Assembly (NCBI RefSeq): GCF_901709675.1 | Contig: NC_051097.1 | Location: 6,612,039 to 6,676,038 of the forward strand | DNA from: Syngnathus acus | Lineage: Eukaryota; Chordata; Actinopteri; Syngnathiformes; Syngnathidae | Direction: 5' to 3' | DNA: 64,000 nt | Shown: positions 57,606 through 64,000 of the stretch, one piece after another | Position numbering within the stretch: the stretch's first letter is position 1 | How the letters are laid out: every line of letters begins with the position of its first letter | The notes under the pieces: generated by a model | The model's input: the letters and a program-made list of their open reading frames with translations, nothing else | What the model was told of the DNA's origin: nothing | Database searches by the model: none | Program-made: the position numbers and the translations under genes

Positions 57606-58635
57606 CACTTTTTTTTTCCACAAATAACTCCTATGGATACACTGTAAACAAATGCTGCTCAGCTAGCAGGCGCCATAGCTTGCTAGCTACACACATACAT
57701 TTGGCGGTATGGTCAAACGCATTTGACCTCGCCAATAAGGAAGCAACCCGGAGCGAACTATTACTTTCCAATTGACTATTGCATCACTTGGCAATTAACC
57801 AGACCAGTTTAAGTGAGAAAGTCATCATGGGGTGAACTTTAACCCCGTGCCATCTACCTGCTTAATCACAAGTCTGACACAATTTATTGTTTACACTTTT
57901 ACTGCGCCGATTTTTTAAAAATTCATTTAAGTGGCACACTTGTTTTTTTTTTTTTTAGCAATTCCAACTATTGAGCTGCGACAACTATTTAAGTTACTCC
58001 TTTTGAATGCATTCAGTCGGTCAGTGGAAGAAGGAGACCATCAGGTTGTTCTGTTCTAAATACTGTAGAAGCGTGTGCATGCCTTTTGGTGTATCGTCCG
58101 TGTGCATTTACATCTCTACATCATCATAGGATAATTGCTTCCTCATGCTTCCCTTCTTCCCCTCGCCGCGAATATTAATTACCAGAAGACGAAACCAAGC
58201 CCTTTGGTCTGCAAGGTTAAGGTCAAAAGAGGAAATAGGGGGCCGCGTGTGTGTGTGTCTGTGAATGCAAAAAAAAAAACCACCATACAATTACAAAGCA
58301 GTAAAGTTTCACGGGATAAACTTGTGAGCCAATTATTTTCAGATATACTATAAATAGTTTTTTTATTTATTCAACTGTTTGTCTGATGCCTTTAGGTGTT
58401 GATTTTTAAAGCAACCTTGCTCCTTATTCATCCTTATTCCTTATTTTATCCACTTCGGCAGAATGAGCTGATTAATTTTTTTATTTAACCCTGAACACTT
58501 CCATATAATGAATGCATTTTTATTGTAAGAGAAAGATCCAAGCAGTCAGCTTTAAAAAACAACAACCATGAGGTTATTTTAGGAATTTAAATGATTTTTA
58601 TTTTATTGTATAATACATATAATATATATATATAT

Positions 58636-59355
58636 GGCAATGACTTTGAAATAAAGCTTGATCTTGATCCTTGGAATCGCACATGATAAACTGGATTGCG
58701 TTAATGTGCTAAGATACAACTTTAAATGCATTATAAAAATAGTAAAGCTATCGTTGAATAAAACCTGCCCAAAACAATCTGCATTTCTTATTTTCCAATT
58801 AGTGAACCTAATTTATTGGCACCATAATTGAAAATATGGACAACCATACAGAGGGCGTGCTGCCTTTGCGTGGGCAGGTAGATGGCGCCATCTAGTGACT
58901 TTTTGGAAATTTTATATAAACCCCCAGTAGGGGTCAGCAATCCCTTAGAAAAAGAGCTACTTACTTGCGCTGGCACAAAATACTTCAATTATATGTCTAA
59001 ATTACAGCAATTGATGTTAATTTAACCATCCATATTTTCTCACAATAATCATCAACAATGGTTTGAAAAGGTTAGAAACAATTTATTTTTATAAGTGTTT
59101 TCATTTTCCTGTCATAACGTTCACATCATTCCCAGGAAATCAAAATGATCCATTACTAGCGAGCTGGTTTTAGAACCAGCCCTTACACAAGTCTGAATAC
59201 AATACTAAACAGATGATTACTTTCGGACCTGAAAGTCTGTCTTTAAGAGTGAAATTAAATCTTACAAATACACCATTATGAATACGCCCTGGTATACAGG
59301 AGCCATATTTAAATAGTGTTACTATATTACCCTTACAAAGATAACATTGTTAAAG
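58636..59355. repeat. 0.7-kb duplicated block, copy 1 (abuts the Ig remnant)
   Basis: Starts at GGCAATGACTTTGAAATAAAG with a (CTTGAT)n-like retroelement tail and ends at GTTAAAG. A second copy in the same orientation lies at 63094-63801. By eye the two differ at only a few percent of positions. The block contains a CTCF-like motif at 58885-58898. Homology stops exactly where the Ig exon begins, so this block or its insertion truncated that exon. Confidence 0.85.
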
Positions 59356-60323
59356 GGGTGATTCTGTAGAGGCCCTCCTCTGTCGTCACAACGCTGGTGC
59401 TGGCGTTGAGATTTCGCCCGTGAGCATCCTCCCAAGCCACCGTAGACATCGGGTAGCCCTCGGACTGGCAGCTTAACACAAGCTTGCCTCCGGTTACCGT
59501 CTTGGAAATCGTTTTTGTGACTGTTTCATAAGGTGCTGCAAATAAATGAGACAAAGCACATTACCTCAACAAAATGGTTGACTCCACAAAATGCCTGAAA
59601 CATCATGCAGAAACAATCACATTCTTGCAATGATGTCAAAGTCAACAGGTAAGCAGAGCTGCATTGAGTTTTGTCGAACGCATACATTATTAAGATCTAC
59701 TAAGCGCCACATTTCAAATTGTTAAAGATTCAGTGTCCATGCGCTTGCCTGAGTGAAAATGCTTTTATTGACTTTATGGGAGATTTTGTAGATGACACCT
59801 GCGAGCCAGCTCAGTACCCTATAGCTACAACCCCTGTTGTCATGGTAACTAAATCCGGATTGCAAAAAGGAGTTGCTTACCAGTAACAGATAGTTTAATG
59901 TCTTTATAGTCAGCCCCGTTCTTCGCCGCACCACACACTGGTAGTTTCCCGAGTCGTTGATGCGAACCTTGGACACCTGTAACAGGAGTGCAGTACAAAA
60001 CTGTTTGTCTATTTGTGCTCCAGCACCATATTTACATGAAAATCACATAAGAACCTGACCTGCAGTATGGCCCGGCCGTCTTTAATCTTCTCGGTGAGCA
60101 GAATCCCCCGACCCTTGAAGTCCCGATGCTGGAAAGAATCTTGCTCCAGCCCGCTTTCTAGGCGGGACACCAAGCGGGACGGAGCCCTGGAGCTCAAGTA
60201 CCAAGCCACCATCAAGTCCTAATGGGGACGCGGTGACAAAAGGTAGAAGTGGCAGCCCATTAGCACTTCCCCTCCCATTTGGGCACTGTATGAGACTCGT
60301 TCGGCATCAGCAGTAAACAAGAC
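59356..60323 (-). pseudogene. PD-1-ligand-like (CD274/PDCD1LG2 family) immunoglobulin gene remnant
   Basis: Three exon-like blocks on the minus strand resemble PD-L1/PD-L2. 60060-60323 encodes most of an IgV domain (first Cys in VLMGCHFYLLS, then VAWYLSSRAP). 59881-59976 encodes its end (RINDSGNYQCVVRRRTG). 59356-59535 encodes the start of an IgC domain (APYETVTKT, LVLSCQSEGYP, EEGLYRIT; PD-L2 has EGLYQVT). Lesions seen: an in-frame TAG at 60219-60221 inside the IgV domain; exon 2 ends in phase 0 while exon 3 reads correctly only from phase 1; and the IgC domain stops before its second Cys where a duplicated block begins at 59355. No signal-peptide exon, transmembrane segment or tail is present. 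The family assignment is by motif memory and could be another B7-like member. The lesions could in part be assembly error. Confidence 0.75.
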
Positions 60324-60959
60324 TGTTGGAAAGTAGGCGAGAGACAAAGTTGAATAGGCCTGCTGTGGAATAAAAGTGGTTGTCTACAAGTTTAGTCTTT
60401 CCATTTCCAATACCTTGGAGACAGGGCTGGAACAGGAATTGCAAAATAAAAACTTTGGACCAAGTCATTTAGAGCTGTAGAGAGAATAGCATAAGAGTCA
60501 CACAAGCAACAGGCTCGTTCTCATAAAAAAATACTTTAAGCTCATATAAAAATAAGAGCATTTGAATAAAATAAAAAATCTAAAATTTTAGATCATTTAT
60601 TTATTCTTTATTGCAATACCAATTGTATTCAGGAAAATATACATTGTCCGTACTCAAGTGTTTCTAAGTAAAATATTTTTTGCAAAGGTAAAAACTCACC
60701 ATTTAGAGACAAATTGGTATTCAGTTTAATCTCCAAATCTACACCTACATTTACTTGTATTTCGGATATAAATCAAGCAAGCAAGCAAGCAACAATTCTT
60801 AATCCTCCTACCTTGTGTGTCAACTTGTCTTATGTGCGACTGCCTGAGTTCTGAGTGTAAATCATTTATCGCACGTTCCACGCCCATAGTCATTGTTGTG
60901 CAAATCAGATTAAACAGCCAATGTGTAACCTGTGCAACCAGTCAGTCAAGCAAACTGAC
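60324..60959. other. Stretch upstream of the Ig remnant
   Basis: Searched on the minus strand for the signal-peptide exon expected upstream of the IgV exon; none was found. AT-rich, with a short AAGC repeat near 60775. Confidence 0.5.
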
Positions 60960-63093
60960 ATTTTTTTCCATGCCCGGCGCTGTGCCTATATTGAAAAACA
61001 TTGAATAAGAAAAATCTTTGTTTCCAAACCTGTTGCCACTCTTCTATCACAGGTAGTGAGTGCCCTGCCTATAATGAAAACAACAGTAGATTAAGATGAT
61101 GGTGCAAAATTGTATTTTTTTTTCCATGCCCGTCGCCAACGTAAACAGGAAAAATTGAATTAGAAAATTCTTTGTTTCCAAACCTGTTGCCACTCTTCTA
61201 TTTTCAAATTTTTTGAGCCTCGACATATTCTCAAAAAAATCCTGGCACAACACCAAATAAAATTATCATATAATCTTGATGAATAGATTGCAGTGGAGCC
61301 CCACAACAATAGATTAAGATGATGGTACAAAATTGTATATTTGCTTTAGTTCACAATAGTTTAGCCAAACAAGGACTGCACAGAACATCAAAACAAGTGC
61401 AGTTTGTTATTAAAAAAGCAATGTCAACATTTTCCATTAACTGAGCAGCCCTGATTATCTGGTGTAGCTATTTCATGACGTCATGGAGAAAGGATTCCCT
61501 TTTTTAAATAGTAGCAATTGAGGGCGTGTTCGAATGACGTTTGGGTTTCTGTTGCTATAAATACACTTAACCTGTTGTTTTGTTTTTGTGTGGTTTTCCT
61601 ATCGCAATTTATGCTTACGTAGAAGTTAATTGTTAATTGACAACACTCAGAATGGACTGAGCAATAATGCTAACACAATAAACAAAATGACAACATTTTC
61701 CATTAATTTAGGAGCCCTGAATATCTGATGTAGCTATTCCATGACGTCATGGAGAAGGGATTCCTTTTATTTAAATTATCATATAATCTTGATGAATAGA
61801 TTGCAGTGGACCCCCACAACAATAGATTAAGATGATGGTGCAAAATTGTATATTTGCTTTAGTTCACAATAGTTTAGCACAGAACATCAAAACAAGTGTA
61901 GTTTGTTATTGATTATACATTTAATGTAAATGCCAAAAGCTGCCTGACTTGAGTAGAATTAGAGTAGATATTTGCCCTCATAATTACAGTCGCTACTAGA
62001 ACAACGTACATTCAGGAAAAAGTGCAACTGTTGAGAAATATAACGATGTTTTTGTTGACAACACTCAGATTGGACTGAGCAATAATGAGAATAACACAGC
62101 AAACAAAATGTCAACATGTTCCATTAACTGAGCAGCCCTGAATATCTGGTGTAGCTATTTCATGACGTCATGGAGAAAGGATTCCCTTTTTTAAATAGTA
62201 TCAATTGAGGGCATGTTCGAATGACATTTGGGCTTCTGTTGCGATAATTACACTTAACCTGTTGTTTTGTTTTTGTGTGGTTTTCCTATCGCAATTTAGG
62301 CTTACGCAGAAGTTCGTTGTTCATTGACAACACTCAGAATGGACTGAGCAATAATGATACTAACACAATTAACAAAATGACAAGATATCCCATTAACTTA
62401 GCAGTTATTGTGTGGTTTTCCTACTGCAATTTATGCTTATATGGAAGTTAATTATAATAATTTGAAAACATTCCCTGCACATTTAGAAGTATTGCTGTAT
62501 TTTGATTCATGGATTTAATTCGTCCAGATTCAGATGACAAATATTGTGGACCCCCACAACAATAGATTAAGATGATGGTGCAAAATTGTATATTTGCTTT
62601 AGTTCACAATAGTGTAGCACAGAACATCAAAACAAGTGCAGTTTGTTATTGATTATATATTTAATGTAAATGCCAAAATTATTTGTTATTTATGGTTTGG
62701 GCATTCTTGTTTTTGTTTTGTGTCGCCTACTTGTATGTCTCGTCACCGTGGGATGGAGGAAACGGAATTTCGGTTTCTTTGTGTGTCTTGACATATGAAG
62801 GGATTGACAATAAAGCTGACTTTGACTTTGACTTTGAAAAGGTGCCTGACTTGAGTAGAATTACAGATATGTGCCCTCATAAAGTCACGACTAGAACAAA
62901 GTCCATTCAGGAAAAACTGTTGAAAGATATAACAATGTTTTTGTTGACAACACTCAGATTGGACTGAGCTGATGATAATAACACAGCAAACAAAATGACA
63001 ACATTTTCCATTAATTTAGCAGCCCCAAATAAAAAAAATGGAAAACAGTTATTTTCTGACCTGATATTTGAAGCATTCCACCTCCGTATATAA
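60960..63093. repeat. Mosaic array of local direct duplications
   Basis: Several modules recur in the same orientation. CAACAATAGATTAAGATGAT plus the following 'CAAAATTGTATATTTGCTTTAG' segment occurs near 61300, 61816 and 62551. A module with the palindrome ATGACGTCAT occurs at 61475-61484, 61741-61750 and 62162-62171. GACAACACTCAGA-TGGACTGAG occurs near 61639, 62058, 62324 and 62946. A smaller ~155-bp repeat (CAAACCTGTTGCCACTCTTC) lies near 61026 and 61182. Spacing is irregular, so the array is nested rather than a simple satellite. No coding potential is seen. Confidence 0.85.
62679..62836 (+). mobile_element. Short retroelement (SINE-like) inserted into the 61-63 kb array
   Basis: 158-bp element ending in TTGACAATAAAGCTGACTTT followed by (GACTTT)n. 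The paralogous module at about 61932-61950 reads TGCCAAAAGCTGCCTGAC without the element, so it is an empty site. The filled site has AAAA on both sides, a likely short target-site duplication. It is nearly identical to the copy at 26900-27056. The open frame over it is a by-product of the repeat. Confidence 0.85.
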
Positions 63094-63801
63094 GGCAATG
63101 ACTTCGAAATAAAGCTTGATCTTGATCCTTGGAATCGTACATGATAAACTGGATTGCGTTCATGTGATAAGATACAACATTAAATGCATTATAAAAATAG
63201 TAAGGCTATCGTTGAATAAAACCTGCCCAAAAAAATCTGCATTTCTTATTTTCCAATTAGTGACCCTAATTTATTGGCACCATAATTGAAAATATGGACA
63301 ACCATACAGAGGGCGTGCTGACTTTGTGTGGGCAGGTAGATGGCGCCATCTAGTGACTTTTTGGACATTTTATATAAACCCCCAGTAGGGGTCAGCAATC
63401 CCTTTGAAAAAGAGCTACGTACTTACGCTGGCACAAAATACTTCAATTATATGTCTAAATTACAGCAATTGCTGTTCATTTAACCATCCATCTTTTCTCA
63501 CAATAATCATCAACAATGATTTGAAAAGGTTAGAAGCAATTTATTTTTATAAGTGCATTCATTTTCCAGTGATAACGTTCACATCATTCCCAGGAAATCA
63601 AAATGATCCATTACTAGCGAGCTGGTTTAGAACCAGCCCTTACACAAGTCTGAATACAATACTAAACAGATGATTATTTTCAGGTCCCATGTCTTTAAGA
63701 GTGAAATTAAATTTTACAAATACACCATTATGAATACGCCCTGGTATACAGGAGCCATATTTAAATAGTGCTACTATATTACCCTTACAAAGATGTTAAA
63801 G
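63094..63801. repeat. 0.7-kb duplicated block, copy 2
   Basis: Direct-orientation copy of 58636-59355. Beyond 63801 the sequence is unrelated to the Ig exon, so the exon was not part of the duplicated unit. A CTCF-like motif is at 63343-63356. Confidence 0.85.
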
Positions 63802-64000
63802 AGCTTGAGGCAGGAGTATTTTAAATCTTGGTATTATTCTAAGAGTTGCTTTTTTAATGGTGGCTTTTATAAAAATAAAAAAATAAAGATTTTTTTCAGT
63901 AAAAAGACTTTTTTTTTTTAATGTTGAGGTAAAATAGCTAAAACTAAAATAGAAATCAATCATTTCTTTTTCGACAGAAAATGTAACAGATATTCCACTA
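63802..64000. other. Right-edge sequence
   Basis: AT-rich tail with poly-T/A runs; nothing recognised. Confidence 0.5.

Larger units (their letters stand above)
53783..58635. other. Intergenic region between mrrf and the Ig remnant
   Basis: In mammals PTGS1 follows MRRF; no cyclooxygenase exon was seen here. The stretch contains poly-C runs (about 55906-55919 and 56521-56538), a (TG)n tract (57121-57144), a MITE-like palindrome (57529-57605), and non-repetitive islands at 54480-54960, 55640-55890 and 57160-57370 that resemble conserved non-coding DNA. Confidence 0.5.

Noticed and set aside
60009-60215. Start of an intact Ig protein at the ATG near 60215
   Set aside because: This ATG is an internal Met just after the in-frame stop; using it would omit the signal peptide and the first IgV cysteine.
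60960-63093. CRISPR-like array of direct repeats
   Set aside because: Repeats are long, irregular and nested, with no uniform spacers, and the DNA is clearly vertebrate.

Overview
This is nuclear DNA from a ray-finned fish, almost certainly a teleost. The evidence is six intron-containing vertebrate genes, several very short introns (63-112 bp), dense microsatellites, and short repeat families typical of fish. I cannot name the species. The gene order NDUFA8(-), MORN5(+), LHX6(-), RBM18(-), MRRF(+) matches the human 9q33 block in order and orientation, so this is a conserved syntenic segment. It is not an exotic system.

Layout. 1-16.8 kb holds no gene I can support: microsatellites, transposon fragments, hairpins, a possible minus-strand promoter near 0.6 kb, and two exon-like modules at 14.7-15.0 kb. 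17.0-18.8 kb is ndufa8 (complex I subunit, 4 coding exons, minus). A roughly 510-bp shared promoter separates it from morn5 (5 coding exons, plus, 19.3-23.6 kb). 25.6-35.6 kb is lhx6 (9 coding exons, minus), a LIM-homeodomain factor with large introns. 37.6-42.7 kb is rbm18 (5 coding exons, minus). Another head-to-head promoter near 43.0-43.4 kb leads to mrrf (6 coding exons, plus, 45.5-52.8 kb). 53-58.6 kb is intergenic. 59.4-60.3 kb is a decayed PD-1-ligand-like immunoglobulin gene on the minus strand. It has an in-frame stop and a phase mismatch between exons, and it is cut off where a 0.7-kb block begins. That block recurs at 63.1-63.8 kb. Between the two copies lies a mosaic array of local duplications (about 61.0-63.1 kb).

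How the genes relate. ndufa8 and mrrf both serve mitochondria (respiratory complex I assembly; mitochondrial ribosome recycling). Each shares, or appears to share, a bidirectional promoter with a neighbour. The ndufa8/morn5 spacer carries CRE and NRF-1-like sites near ndufa8 and a perfect RFX X-box near morn5, which fits mitochondrial and ciliary/flagellar expression programmes. lhx6 is a developmental regulator and probably explains the non-coding, CNE-like stretches around it.

The coding models were assembled by hand from splice signals and reading phase. Every internal junction of the five intact genes keeps frame. UTRs, transcription starts and repeat family names are inference.
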